NCBI GenBank assembly: GCA_902797015.1
Contig: CADBRG010000216.1
Span: 1-33,190, forward strand
Direction: 5' to 3'
Source: an uncultured Lachnospiraceae bacterium
GTDB taxonomy: Bacteria > Bacillota > Clostridia > Lachnospirales > Lachnospiraceae
Length of the DNA stretch: 33,190 nucleotides
Of the stretch, positions 25,086-33,112 are shown one piece after another. A program made the translations under genes and the position numbers. Under the pieces are notes generated by a model, which was given only the letters and a program-made list of their open reading frames with translations, did not search any database and had not been told where the DNA came from. Numbering within the stretch: position 1 is the first letter of the stretch; the number at the start of each line of letters is the position of its first letter.

Positions 25086-26051
25086 ATGGCAGCAGTGATA
25101 GTGATCTGGATAGGGTTTTTGCTGGACCTGATCCTGGGAGACCCGCCAAAGCTTTATCATCCGGTGCGTTGGATTGGGAAGGAGATCAGCTTCTTAGAGA
25201 AGCGGTTGCTGAAGCGACCGGGCGAAAACAAACACCGCGAACGCCGGAATGGCGCGGTTATGGCCGTGATCGTGATGGCGACAGCGTTCGTTGTGTCGGC
25301 ACTGATCTTATGGATCTGTTACCGCGTGCACCCGATTTTGGGTGCAGCGGTAGAGGGCTGGCTTTGCTACCGGATGCTGGCAGCGAGATGTCTGCGGGAT
25401 GAAAGCATGCCGGTCTACAGGGCACTGAAAAAGCATGATCTTCCGGCGGCAAGGCATGCGGTTTCGCGGATTGTTGGCAGAGATACCGAGACACTCGATG
25501 AGGAAGGCGTTGCAAAGGCTACGGTTGAGACCATTGCGGAAAACGCTTCCGACGGGGCGGTTGCACCGCTGTTTTACATGATGCTTTTTGGTGCGGTCGG
25601 TGGCTTTGTTTATAAGGCAGTCAACACTATGGATTCGATGGTAGGCTATAAAAATGACAGGTATCAGTACTTTGGTACTGTAGCCGCAAGGATTGATGAC
25701 GTGCTGAATTTTATCCCGGCAAGAATCTGTGCGGTGCTGATCATCTGGTGCAGCTGGGGAAGAAAGTTTGACCGGAAGCTGGCGGCAAAGGTCTGGAAGC
25801 GCGACAGAAGAAAACACAAAAGTCCGAATTCCGCGCAGAGCGAAGCGGCGATGGCAGGCGCACTCGGCGTGGAGCTTGCAGGGGATGCAAGCTATTTTGG
25901 AAAGATTGTAAAAAAAGATACGATCGGTGATCGGACACGCGCAATCGAACCGGAGGACATCATTCGTGCCAACAGGATGCTTTACCGGGTTGTCTGGGTG
26001 ATGATGATTTTGTTTACCGTAATCAAGGGTGTGATCGGACTGGTGGCTTAA
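25086..26051 (+). CDS. cbiB: Adenosylcobinamide-phosphate synthase CbiB
   Basis: CbiB (CobD in the aerobic naming) joins the aminopropanol arm (or its phosphate) to adenosylcobyric acid in the membrane. The 321-residue product has the N-terminal LDLILGDPPKLYHPVRWIG (13-31) and the ENASDGAVAPLFY motif near residue 155, with membrane helices at about 1-17, 57-80, 82-100, 160-180, 205-222 and 297-318. It starts 3 bp after the second cobU-like gene, preceded by GGAGGA. AGALGVELAGDASYFGK and the IEPEDI segment near the C-terminus are typical. It appears to be the last gene of the cobalamin series; the next gene begins 62 bp later. Confidence 0.94.
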   Translation: MAAVIVIWIGFLLDLILGDPPKLYHPVRWIGKEISFLEKRLLKRPGENKHRERRNGAVMAVIVMATAFVVSALILWICYRVHPILGAAVEGWLCYRMLAARCLRDESMPVYRALKKHDLPAARHAVSRIVGRDTETLDEEGVAKATVETIAENASDGAVAPLFYMMLFGAVGGFVYKAVNTMDSMVGYKNDRYQYFGTVAARIDDVLNFIPARICAVLIIWCSWGRKFDRKLAAKVWKRDRRKHKSPNSAQSEAAMAGALGVELAGDASYFGKIVKKDTIGDRTRAIEPEDIIRANRMLYRVVWVMMILFTVIKGVIGLVA

Positions 26052-26113
26052 TGTGATGCATTGGCAGTGACTATAAATAAGTTCATCTTAAGTACCGGAA
26101 AGGATGGAAAGAA

Positions 26114-27433
26114 ATGGGAATCCTGGATGTATTAAAAACAAGAATGGTTTGTGTAGATGGCGGATTCGGAACCGCACTCATCAAATATGGAATGGGGCCG
26201 GGCGAACTCTCCGAACGCTGGAATGTAAACCATCCGGAGGCTGTGATCGAGATTCACAAGTCATTCCTGGATGCAGGCGCAGACATTATTCTGGCCAATA
26301 CTTTTGGTGCGAATGTTTACCATTATGATGACGAAAATGAGATGGAGCAGGTGATCCGTGCCGGCATCGCAAATGCGAAAAAGGCAGTGGAACTGTCCGG
26401 AAAGGAAGCGTTTGTTGCGCTGGACATCGGCTCGACCGGCAAGCTTCTTCCGCCGATGGGATCGCTTCCGTTTGATGAGGCAGTGGATTCATTTGCAAAA
26501 ATGATCCGGATCGGCGCAGATGCAGGCGCAGATCTTGTCTGGGTCGAGACGATGAATGATGTTTACGAGCTGAAAGCAGCAGTGGTCGCAGCAAAAGAAA
26601 ACTGTGATCTGCCTGTTTTTGCAACAGCTGTGTATGATAAAAATGCCCGGATGCTGACGGGAACGAGGCCGGAGACAGTGGTGGCGATGCTCGAAGGTCT
26701 TGGCGTATCCGCACTGGGAATCAACTGCGGTACAGGGCCTGTGGATGCAAGGGCGGCCGTTGAGATCTTATCGGAATATGCAACGGTTCCGCTGATCGTA
26801 AAACCGAATGCCGGTCTGCCGCATGTCGTAGACGGTGTGACCTGCTATGATATCGCACCGGAGGATTTTGCAAAAGAGATGGCAGATCTTGTTACGATCC
26901 CCGGCATCGGAATTGTGGGTGGATGCTGCGGTACGACACCGGAGCATATCCGTGCGGCCTGGGAAGCAGTTAATGCCTGTGTGAGCGGGCCGGTTGTTGT
27001 AGAAGAAAAGGCACATGCACTGATCTCCTCGAGCCAGATGTTTTTGGATATCGCGGACGGAGATTTTGAGCTTGGCACATCGATCGACGCATCGCAGGAT
27101 GAGGACCTTTTAGAGGATCTTCTGGATGGATTTGTCGATTCCGTGATGGACTTGGCAGACGAGGATGCAGACGACGGCGCGGAGGTGTTGAACATCAAAC
27201 TTGCTGCGGAGGGAGTCGATGAGGCTGCGATGACCAAGGAGGCCATCATCGAGCTGCAGAACTTAAATATGCTTCCGATCGCGATCCAGAGCACCGATCC
27301 TGATACCATCCGCGAAGCGCTTCGTATCGTAAACGGAAAGGCGATGGTCAATTTGTCCGGCGCGACACAGGAAGAAATAGAACAGATTATGCCGGTCGTA
27401 GAGAAGTACGGCGCGGAAATCTGGCCGAGGTAA
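26114..27433 (+). CDS. Homocysteine S-methyltransferase domain fused to a truncated pterin-binding-like domain
   Basis: A 439-residue protein. The N-terminal TIM barrel (about 1-295) is a homocysteine S-methyltransferase domain: DGGFGTALIKYG, ANTFGAN, C205 in INCGTGP and C271/C272 in GGCCGTTPEHI supply the zinc-binding cysteines. After a linker, residues about 310-439 resemble the first half of the MetH pterin-binding domain: an aspartate-rich stretch, DDGAEVLNIKL, ELQNLNMLPIAIQSTDPD and INGKAMVNLSGA-like text (VNGKAMVNLS). The frame then stops, so half of that barrel and the cobalamin-binding module of MetH are absent. It may transfer a methyl group from a corrinoid protein encoded elsewhere, or be a regulator of such a reaction. 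It follows cbiB by 62 bp; the ribosome binding site is GGAAAGGA-like. Confidence 0.85.
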   Translation: MGILDVLKTRMVCVDGGFGTALIKYGMGPGELSERWNVNHPEAVIEIHKSFLDAGADIILANTFGANVYHYDDENEMEQVIRAGIANAKKAVELSGKEAFVALDIGSTGKLLPPMGSLPFDEAVDSFAKMIRIGADAGADLVWVETMNDVYELKAAVVAAKENCDLPVFATAVYDKNARMLTGTRPETVVAMLEGLGVSALGINCGTGPVDARAAVEILSEYATVPLIVKPNAGLPHVVDGVTCYDIAPEDFAKEMADLVTIPGIGIVGGCCGTTPEHIRAAWEAVNACVSGPVVVEEKAHALISSSQMFLDIADGDFELGTSIDASQDEDLLEDLLDGFVDSVMDLADEDADDGAEVLNIKLAAEGVDEAAMTKEAIIELQNLNMLPIAIQSTDPDTIREALRIVNGKAMVNLSGATQEEIEQIMPVVEKYGAEIWPR

Positions 27434-27443
27434 ATATAAAGAT

Positions 27444-27465
27444 CGGACCTTTGCAAATAGGTCCG
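27444..27465 (+). terminator. Short hairpin after the methyltransferase gene
   Basis: CGGACCT (27444-27450) and AGGTCCG (27459-27465) form a 7-bp stem with an 8-nt loop, 11 bp after the stop codon and 17 bp before the LysR start. The U-tract is poor, so it may be a weak terminator or a translational control hairpin for the LysR gene. Confidence 0.45.
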
Positions 27466-27481
27466 GATTCTGGTATACAGC

Positions 27482-28405
27482 ATGAAACAGATCGATCTTT
27501 TTAACATCAAATTAAATCATATCCGGATTTTCCTTCTGGCGGTGGAGACGGGCAGCTTTTCCAAAACCGCGGCGGAGCTTCATGTGACGCAGCCGATGGT
27601 GACGAAGACGATTCAGACACTGGAAAAAGAGCTGGACCTGATCCTGTTTTTGCGGGATAAGGGAAAGCTTTTGCTGACGCCTGCGGGAAGGGAACTCTAT
27701 GTGCAGTGGTCGAACCTGTTGCAGTATTTTGAGAACTCGATCGAGGATGCCAGCAGCCAGCAGGAAGGCGTTATGAGCCGGTTTGTTGTAGGTGTCGGCT
27801 ATCTGATGCCGACGGATCATCTGGAGCGGCTGCGCAAGGCATATCGGTCTTTGGCTGAAAATATCAAGGTGCATTTTGAGAGCCGGCCACAGAGTACGGC
27901 ATGGGACAGACTTCGAAATGGTGAAGTGGATATTATTTTGGTATCGGGTCATATCCTGCCGGATGAAAAACCTTCGGATATTGACTGGTGCATCTTGCAG
28001 GAATCGGATCTGGCAGTGTTTGTCTCGAAGGAGAATCCGTTAAGCAGGAAAGAGGAAATCACGTTTGCGGATCTTCGGGAAGAAGAGTTTATTGTATTCT
28101 CTTCTGATACGGACAGCAGATATATGCAGCTTTTGAATCATCTGAGCTCAGAGGCGGGATTTACTCCGCGCATTTCCTGCTATGTGCCGGATGAGTCATC
28201 GTTTGCGATCAATCTCTGGATGAACAACGGGATCGTTCTTGCGGACCAGGCGATGCTGATGGATGATACGGGTGTCAAATGCTTTCCGCTGGAAGGCAGA
28301 GGGAATCATCTGTATCTGGCATGGCGGATCCCGAAGGAGGACCAGCGAAGGCTCGAACTGAAAAAAGTAACGGACGCGATCATAGATGCGTTTCGAAATT
28401 CATGA
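27482..28405 (+). CDS. LysR-family transcriptional regulator (first)
   Basis: A 307-residue LysR-type regulator. The helix-turn-helix (about 13-72) reads HIRIFLLAVETGSFSKTAAE, then LHVTQPMVTKTIQTLEKEL and LTPAGREL, typical of the family. The effector-binding domain (about 98-300) has the usual two-lobe pattern. The gene lies between the homocysteine methyltransferase gene and a UroD-like methyltransferase gene, which follows 151 bp later with its own promoter, so that gene is a natural target. The ligand is unknown; a methylated substrate or a corrinoid-related signal is a guess from context. The only start with a sensible N-terminus is 27482; no good ribosome binding site precedes it. Confidence 0.9.
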   Translation: MKQIDLFNIKLNHIRIFLLAVETGSFSKTAAELHVTQPMVTKTIQTLEKELDLILFLRDKGKLLLTPAGRELYVQWSNLLQYFENSIEDASSQQEGVMSRFVVGVGYLMPTDHLERLRKAYRSLAENIKVHFESRPQSTAWDRLRNGEVDIILVSGHILPDEKPSDIDWCILQESDLAVFVSKENPLSRKEEITFADLREEEFIVFSSDTDSRYMQLLNHLSSEAGFTPRISCYVPDESSFAINLWMNNGIVLADQAMLMDDTGVKCFPLEGRGNHLYLAWRIPKEDQRRLELKKVTDAIIDAFRNS

Positions 28406-28456
28406 AAAGGATCAGAGCCAGTTAGGCAACCCATTCCAAAATGTTATAGGTCAATA

Positions 28457-28495
28457 AAGAAGGTTCATTTTTCAAAAAATGGACCTTCTTTTATA
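28457..28495 (+). terminator. Terminator of the first LysR gene, overlapping the next promoter
   Basis: AAGAAGGTTCATTTTT (28457-28472) can pair with AAAAATGGACCTTCTT (28475-28490) through 16 positions with one G-U pair (the inner few pairs would open as the loop), followed by TTTAT. It lies 52 bp after the stop codon. Its right arm falls in the spacer of the promoter at 28469-28497. Confidence 0.75.
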
Positions 28496-28497
28496 AT
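28469..28497 (+). promoter_or_regulatory. Promoter of the first UroD-like gene
   Basis: -35-like TTTTCA (28469-28474), 17-nt spacer and perfect -10 TATAAT (28492-28497). The transcript would begin near 28503 and leave a leader of about 54 nt to the start codon at 28557, with AGGAGG at 28544-28549. Confidence 0.6.
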
Positions 28498-28556
28498 GTT
28501 CTTAGATGAAAAATGATATCAATGTGATTATAAAAAGATTTACAGGAGGGACCATT

Positions 28557-29669
28557 ATGAACTCAATGGAAAGATACCAGAAAATGCTGAGTATGACACC
28601 GTATGCTGACCGTTCAGAGATGCCGGTATTCCCGATGATGCTCGTACCGTACGCAACCTTTGCAGGGATGACACAGGCAGAGACAATCGCTGACCCGATG
28701 AAGTGGCTGCAGGCAATGGAGATCACCTTTGAAAAGATCGGCAGACCGGATATCGTTATGCCGATGTGCCCGAGAGATACGATTTTTGTTATGGGTCTTC
28801 CGGCAAGGGTTCCGGGTGTCGACCTGGGTGAGAATGAACTGTATCAGTTCGTTGAGACACCGTTTTTCGATGATCCTTCTGAATACGAAAAGATTCTGCA
28901 GATGGGATGGCAGGCATGGCATGGCATGTACATGTGCCAGATTCAGAATCCGCCGCTGACCAGCCCGGATCAGCTGATGGCTCGTTACGGCCTGATGGGT
29001 GAGACACTGGGGATGACCATGGGTCATATCTACAGCAAGGGCATGGAGCCGGATTTCCACTCTGCGACAGCACCGATCTTTGATACGCTTTCCATGGCGC
29101 GCTCGATGGAAGAGTTCATTTATGATCTGTACGATGATCCGGGCCCGATCATGGATGTCATCAATAAGTTCCAGGCAGAAGCAGATATGCAGACGATCGG
29201 CATGCTGAAAGCAAACCATGGCACACGTGTCGGTTGTTTCGCAATGCGTTCCTGCGCGACCTTCCTGTCACCGGATATGTTTGAAGAGTATGCATGGCCG
29301 GCATTAAAGGGCATGATCGAGCGCTTCCACGAGGCGGGCATCATGATGGTTCTGCATGCAGATGCAGACTGGACACCGATGTTAGAGTACTTCCTGCAGG
29401 TTCCGAAAGGAAGCGTGCATCTTGAGCTGGATGGTATGACCGATATGGAGAAGGCATATGACATCCTCGGCGGATGGCAGACGATCCGTGGTGATGTTCC
29501 GGCGACGATGCTGGCTTATGGTACCGCAGACGAAGTCCGTGAATATTGCGAGAAGCTGATCAACATGGGTATGAAGAAGGGTGGATTCGTACTGGGATCC
29601 GGCTGTGAAGTACCGATGAACGCAAAGATCGAGAATGTAAAGGCGATTATTGATTCTGTAAGAGGATAA
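28557..29669 (+). CDS. UroD-family methyltransferase-like protein (first)
   Basis: A 370-residue protein of the uroporphyrinogen decarboxylase (UroD) superfamily, in the branch that includes corrinoid:CoM-type methyltransferases (MtaA/MtbA-like) rather than heme-pathway HemE. Possible zinc ligands are H267 (VLHADADWTP) and C350 (GSGCEVP); the common HxC pair is HADA here. The end KIENVKAIIDSVR is typical of the superfamily. The start at 28557 follows AGGAGG with 7-nt spacing; an earlier ATG at 28506 lacks such a site and lies near the predicted transcript start. It is preceded by a LysR gene and followed by a terminator (29694-29724), so it is transcribed alone. The methyl substrate and acceptor are unknown, and no corrinoid protein is nearby. 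Confidence 0.82.
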   Translation: MNSMERYQKMLSMTPYADRSEMPVFPMMLVPYATFAGMTQAETIADPMKWLQAMEITFEKIGRPDIVMPMCPRDTIFVMGLPARVPGVDLGENELYQFVETPFFDDPSEYEKILQMGWQAWHGMYMCQIQNPPLTSPDQLMARYGLMGETLGMTMGHIYSKGMEPDFHSATAPIFDTLSMARSMEEFIYDLYDDPGPIMDVINKFQAEADMQTIGMLKANHGTRVGCFAMRSCATFLSPDMFEEYAWPALKGMIERFHEAGIMMVLHADADWTPMLEYFLQVPKGSVHLELDGMTDMEKAYDILGGWQTIRGDVPATMLAYGTADEVREYCEKLINMGMKKGGFVLGSGCEVPMNAKIENVKAIIDSVRG

Positions 29670-29693
29670 TACTTGTTAAAATGATTCCGTCAG

Positions 29694-29724
29694 GCAGGGC
29701 TGTGTTATGCAGCTCTGCTTTTTA
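29694..29724 (+). terminator. Rho-independent terminator after the first UroD-like gene
   Basis: GCAGGGCTG (29694-29702) and CAGCTCTGC (29710-29718) form a 9-bp stem with one G-U pair and a 7-nt loop, followed by TTTTTA. Confidence 0.85.
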
Positions 29725-29729
29725 TATTG

Positions 29730-29758
29730 TTTCAAAAAGCATATGGATTTGATATACT
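29730..29758 (+). promoter_or_regulatory. Promoter of the membrane-protein gene
   Basis: -35-like TTTCAA (29730-29735), 17-nt spacer and -10 TATACT (29753-29758), with TGA directly before the -10 (extended -10). The gene starts at 29796 after GAGGAGGTG. Confidence 0.65.
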
Positions 29759-29795
29759 ATGTTTGAAAACAATTCTTTTAGAGGAGGTGTTTTGT

Positions 29796-30602
29796 ATGAA
29801 GCTGGATTTAAAAGGATTAAAAATCGTATGGATCGGGTATTTGTTAAGCATTGTTGGCAGTCTGTGCAGCAGTTCCGGTGGCAGAAATGCGGTTCAGAAT
29901 TTGTCAGATCTGACTGTTACGGAAAACACTGCCGGTACAGGAGTGGCCGGGACGATCGGTGGTATCATCGGAATCGTTGCGTTTATTTTGGTGATCGTGG
30001 GATTGAGCAAATTAAAAGGTGTTTCACCATATTTTAAAAAGGCGCGTAATCTTCAGATCGTATTATTGATCCTGGCAATTGTATTTGTGATTGTTTTTGC
30101 AGTTGTAATCGTGGCTGCGGTGATCGGAGTAGGTGCAGAGGTTGGAACGGATTCTTTCGGACCGGAACTGGGTGGCGCATTACTGGTAGCAGGTATCGTG
30201 TTGATCATCTTTATGATATTGTTGCTGGTCTTCGGGATCAAATACAATACGAACCTGTTAAAGGGATGCCAGCAGGCGGCTAAGCTATGTGAAGATGCTG
30301 ATCTTGCAAAACGATTCGGGAAGATGCGTAAGCAATATGTTACGGCGATCGGACTGGTTGTGGCAGGCGCGATCGTCATGATCTGTACCATGATCGTTTT
30401 TGGCGCAACGTCTGCAGCAGGCCTGTCACTTGGGTCTGAAAGCCTTCAGACGCTGATCGCGCTCGTTCCGGGGGTTATTCTGATGATCATCGGTGCGATC
30501 ATCATGCTGATCTATACCATTCTGCTTCTGGTACGTATGGCGTTATTATGGAAGTATGACGGAAAGGAAATTCCGCAACAGACTGCGGAGATACAAAATT
30601 AA
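29796..30602 (+). CDS. Hypothetical multi-pass membrane protein
   Basis: A 268-residue membrane protein. Helices are seen at about 8-28, 52-72, 85-117, 130-150, 186-205 and 220-250. Glycine- and isoleucine/valine-rich segments (GTIGGIIGIVAFILVIVGL) dominate, with a cytoplasmic basic and helical stretch between 150 and 185 (LLKGCQQAAKLCEDADLAKR, then FGKMRKQY). I do not recognise a named family. The start at 29796 has a strong GAGGAGGTG site; an earlier in-frame ATG (29727) overlaps the promoter. It has its own promoter and a strong terminator and lies between two UroD-like genes, with no sequence clue that links it to them. Confidence 0.75.
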   Translation: MKLDLKGLKIVWIGYLLSIVGSLCSSSGGRNAVQNLSDLTVTENTAGTGVAGTIGGIIGIVAFILVIVGLSKLKGVSPYFKKARNLQIVLLILAIVFVIVFAVVIVAAVIGVGAEVGTDSFGPELGGALLVAGIVLIIFMILLLVFGIKYNTNLLKGCQQAAKLCEDADLAKRFGKMRKQYVTAIGLVVAGAIVMICTMIVFGATSAAGLSLGSESLQTLIALVPGVILMIIGAIIMLIYTILLLVRMALLWKYDGKEIPQQTAEIQN

Positions 30603-30624
30603 TCAAGGCAGATTATTGTTTGAA

Positions 30625-30660
30625 AAACCGGCTGTGCTTTTCGGGCACAGCCGGTTTCTT
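30625..30660. terminator. Bidirectional terminator between convergent genes
   Basis: AAACCGGCTGTGC (30625-30637) and GCACAGCCGGTTT (30645-30657) form a perfect 13-bp stem with a 7-nt loop, flanked by an A-run on the left and CTTT on the right. It serves both the membrane-protein gene and the minus-strand UroD-like gene. Confidence 0.88.
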
Positions 30661-30686
30661 TATGAGAAGTTATTGTGGCAGAGGTA

Positions 30687-31709
30687 TTACACTTGCTCCG
30701 TCATGCAATGACCGTATTTTTCGAGGTTGTACCGGTTGACTTCATCGACAACGATGCCTTTTGTCTTCGGATAGATGGTTCCGAACGGATCGCCGTAGGT
30801 GATGCTGGGAATGAACATTTTCAGATGTCCGTATTCGTCACAGACACGGCGGGTTTCCTTGCGGATCTCTTCTTCTGTAGCGTCCTCGCGGTCGCAGGCC
30901 GAATCCCAGCCGCCCATCAGTGCCATGCGGCCGTTTAAGCGCTCGGTCAGACCGACGATGTCATTGCTTGGCAGTACGCCCTGCCAGATATCAACGCCGA
31001 TGTCTGCCATGTCTTCTGCAATCGGCTCACAGAAGGAGTCGGAGTGGTGCATGACAATGATGTCATTTTCATGCAGGTAATCATAGAAGCGGCGATAGGT
31101 CTCTTTGAAATAGTCGCGCCACATGTCAGGCTCCATGAAGAGCTGTGCATTGCTGCCCCAGTCATCGTGTGAGATGATGAGCTGCGGATGCAGGTTTTCA
31201 ACGATCAGCTTGAAATAGGTCATGCGGTAGTCCGCGATGACTTCGATCATTTCCTTGATCTCGTCAGGATAGAGGATCAGGTTGCAAAGGGTGTCTTCAA
31301 ATGTCATCAGCATGTGAAGCTGCTCAAACACACCGGTTCCCATGATCGTTGCGGAGATGAAGCCTTCGTCTTCGATCTGTTTTTTCTTTGCACGGACTTC
31401 TTCCCAGCCTTCGGAACAGTTTGCGATCAGGTCCGGGACTTTGACATAGTCGCGCCAGTTCTCGATATCCTGGACAACCTGGTTTTCAGTCGTTACGATC
31501 GGTACGGCTGCGGGCTGATCTTCCGGGAAGGAAATGAAGGTGCCCCACTGGTCGATGGAGTCGGTTCCCTTGATGCGGTTGCCGCGGATGAATTTATTGC
31601 ACGGGTCGCCGGTTACTGCTTTGATCGCTGACCAGCCATTTGCCAGACGATTCGGATTGCCGCCGCCTTTTTTGATTGTTTCCAAGAATACTTCGCGTTC
31701 TGTCATCAT
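30687..31709 (-). CDS. UroD-family methyltransferase-like protein (second)
   Basis: A 340-residue UroD-superfamily protein, different from the first copy. The metal-site candidates are H221/H222 and C227 (MHHSDSFCEPI), with ISHDDWGSNAQLFMEP (179-194) in the equivalent of the active-site region and GGWDSACDRED (266-276) later. It belongs to the large 'uroporphyrinogen decarboxylase family' group found with corrinoid demethylation systems and unlikely to make heme. The start at 31709 is selected because AGGAGG sits 8 nt before it; Met codons at 31715 and 31829 are too close to, or upstream of, that site. It is divergent from the second LysR gene, the classic arrangement for LysR control. Its substrate is not readable from sequence. 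Confidence 0.85.
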   Translation of the reverse strand: MMTEREVFLETIKKGGGNPNRLANGWSAIKAVTGDPCNKFIRGNRIKGTDSIDQWGTFISFPEDQPAAVPIVTTENQVVQDIENWRDYVKVPDLIANCSEGWEEVRAKKKQIEDEGFISATIMGTGVFEQLHMLMTFEDTLCNLILYPDEIKEMIEVIADYRMTYFKLIVENLHPQLIISHDDWGSNAQLFMEPDMWRDYFKETYRRFYDYLHENDIIVMHHSDSFCEPIAEDMADIGVDIWQGVLPSNDIVGLTERLNGRMALMGGWDSACDREDATEEEIRKETRRVCDEYGHLKMFIPSITYGDPFGTIYPKTKGIVVDEVNRYNLEKYGHCMTEQV

Positions 31710-31936
31710 GATCATTTCCTCCTGAAAAATCTGTGTGATATCTGACATCAGATTTGGTATTGAAGTGCTTTGGTTTCTTTCTGAATTCATCATATCATCC
31801 CCAAAATGTGTTGAGAAATTCCACATCATACTATCATCTATTCCTGAGCGGAATGCTTTCAGAATCTGCTTTACAGTTATAGTAGGGTGCTTTATGATAA
31901 AACCGGTTCTTGTGTTATGAAATAGTGGAGATGACT

Positions 31937-31981
31937 ATGATTTATTGTGTTGAAGATGACCAGGGCATCCGGGCAGTATGA
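31937..31981 (+). pseudogene. Remnant of a response-regulator N-terminus
   Basis: A 14-codon frame, MIYCVEDDQGIRAV, then a stop. The I-x-x-VEDD-x-x-IR pattern is the first beta strand and acidic pocket of an OmpR-type receiver domain. Nothing after it continues a receiver, so only the first codons survive. Confidence 0.45.
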
Positions 31982-32097
31982 TCGATGCGGCAGTCCATAC
32001 GAGAACGATCCATGAGACGTTGCGGTTCGAACGTGAGCAGAGTGCATTTTTCGGCACGAAATATCTGGAGTATCAGAAGAAGTATCATCTTGCATAG
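31978..32097 (+). pseudogene. Short fragment of an unrecognised protein
   Basis: A 39-codon frame with sensible composition (MIDAAVHTRTIHETLRFERE, then QSAFFGTKYLEYQKKYHLA). It looks like the helical C-terminus of some larger protein, joined to the response-regulator remnant by a deletion. No ribosome binding site precedes it and I cannot assign a family. It could be a coincidental frame. Confidence 0.3.
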
Positions 32098-32109
32098 AAA
32101 GAAATCCTG

Positions 32110-32138
32110 TTGGCAACCTGTATCAAAAACGCTAAAAT
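32110..32138 (+). promoter_or_regulatory. Promoter of the second LysR gene
   Basis: -35 TTGGCA (32110-32115), 17-nt spacer and -10 TAAAAT (32133-32138). Transcription would start near 32145, 32 nt before the start codon. An 8-bp inverted repeat (32117-32124 and 32156-32163) brackets the -10 and start region. Confidence 0.72.
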
Positions 32139-32176
32139 GAAAACATAAGCCGAAAGATACAGGATGGAGAAAGCCA

Positions 32177-33079
32177 ATGCATGAGATTTCTTTGAATAAC
32201 ATTCAGTTACAGGACTTTGAGATATTTCTGGCGGTCGCAGATTACGGCAGTTTTACGAAGGCCGGTGAGAAGCTTTTTGTAACACAGAGCTGGGTGAGTA
32301 AGCGGATGAATCTGCTTGAGTCGGAGCTAGGTCTGCAGCTGTTTATCCGCAGCAGGAATCATATGAGTCTGACTCCGGCGGGAGAGTATCTGCGGGAGCG
32401 CCTGCATTTTGGACAGAATTATCTGCGGGAATCGATTCAGGAAGCAAACCGCATCCAGACCGGTATTTCCGGAGCGATCCGCATCGGGATTCTGGAGTGG
32501 GCAACAAACGTATTGCTTTCACCGCTGCAGGATTTTGTGAAAGAAAACCCGCAGATTTCCGTGGACATTCATTGTCAGCAGTTTCAGGAGATGCGGGAGG
32601 ATCTGCGGTATGGAAATACAGATCTGATCTTTACACTGGAATATGACAACATCAGTTTTTTGAAAACGGAGATCTCTAGTGCAAGATTGTGCGAAGCGCA
32701 GATGATGGCATATATGAACCGGATGCATCCGTTGGCCGGCAGGGAGAGCATCACGATCCGGGATCTGCAGTCGGAGGAGATGCTGCTTTTGTACGACCAC
32801 AGCTCGAGCGGATATAATGAATTTGTTAATCGCCTGTTCCGGCAGGAAAAGATCCGCCCGCTGGTATCACAGTACGCGGCAAGCGGACGGGCACATCTGG
32901 TAAATCTGATGTTTGGAAGAGGGATCCTGATCGCAAGCAAGTTTTTCCTGGGAGAGGAATATCAGAATCAGATCTGTGCAGTGCCGATCGAGGGTTTGCA
33001 GACCTATATTACGGCAGTCTGGAAGAAGGATCATCCGAATCCGGTGATTCCGATGGTGCTGCAGGCAATGGGAAGGTAA
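32177..33079 (+). CDS. LysR-family transcriptional regulator (second)
   Basis: A 300-residue LysR-type regulator. The helix-turn-helix (about 10-70) reads DFEIFLAVADYGSFTKAGEK, then LFVTQSWVSKRMNLLESELG and LTPAGEYL. The effector domain covers about 95-295. It is only distantly similar to the first LysR protein of this window. It is divergent from the UroD-like gene at 30687-31709, so control of that gene is likely. The ATG at 32177 follows GGAGAAA. Downstream, only 25 bp separate the stop codon from the left end of an insertion sequence, so any genes formerly behind it have been displaced. Confidence 0.9.
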   Translation: MHEISLNNIQLQDFEIFLAVADYGSFTKAGEKLFVTQSWVSKRMNLLESELGLQLFIRSRNHMSLTPAGEYLRERLHFGQNYLRESIQEANRIQTGISGAIRIGILEWATNVLLSPLQDFVKENPQISVDIHCQQFQEMREDLRYGNTDLIFTLEYDNISFLKTEISSARLCEAQMMAYMNRMHPLAGRESITIRDLQSEEMLLLYDHSSSGYNEFVNRLFRQEKIRPLVSQYAASGRAHLVNLMFGRGILIASKFFLGEEYQNQICAVPIEGLQTYITAVWKKDHPNPVIPMVLQAMGR

Positions 33080-33112
33080 AGATAAAAGGTGCGCTGTCAG
33101 AAAGTGATATGC

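Larger units (their letters stand above)
31710..32176. other. Divergent intergenic region with remnants and control sequences
   Basis: The gap between the minus-strand UroD-like gene and the second LysR gene. Besides the remnants at 31937-32097 and the LysR promoter at 32110-32138, TTTATGATAAA (31891-31901) is a small perfect palindrome of the kind LysR proteins bind. CCTGTATC (32117-32124) and GATACAGG (32156-32163) form an 8-bp inverted repeat that brackets the LysR -10. A minus-strand TATGAT near 31780-31800 could be the -10 of the UroD-like gene. Confidence 0.4.

Noticed and set aside
28557..31709. HemE (true uroporphyrinogen decarboxylase) for the two UroD-like genes
   Set aside because: Both lack the N-terminal HemE pattern (PVWxMRQAGRYLPEY-like) and sit beside LysR regulators and methyltransferase genes instead of heme genes.
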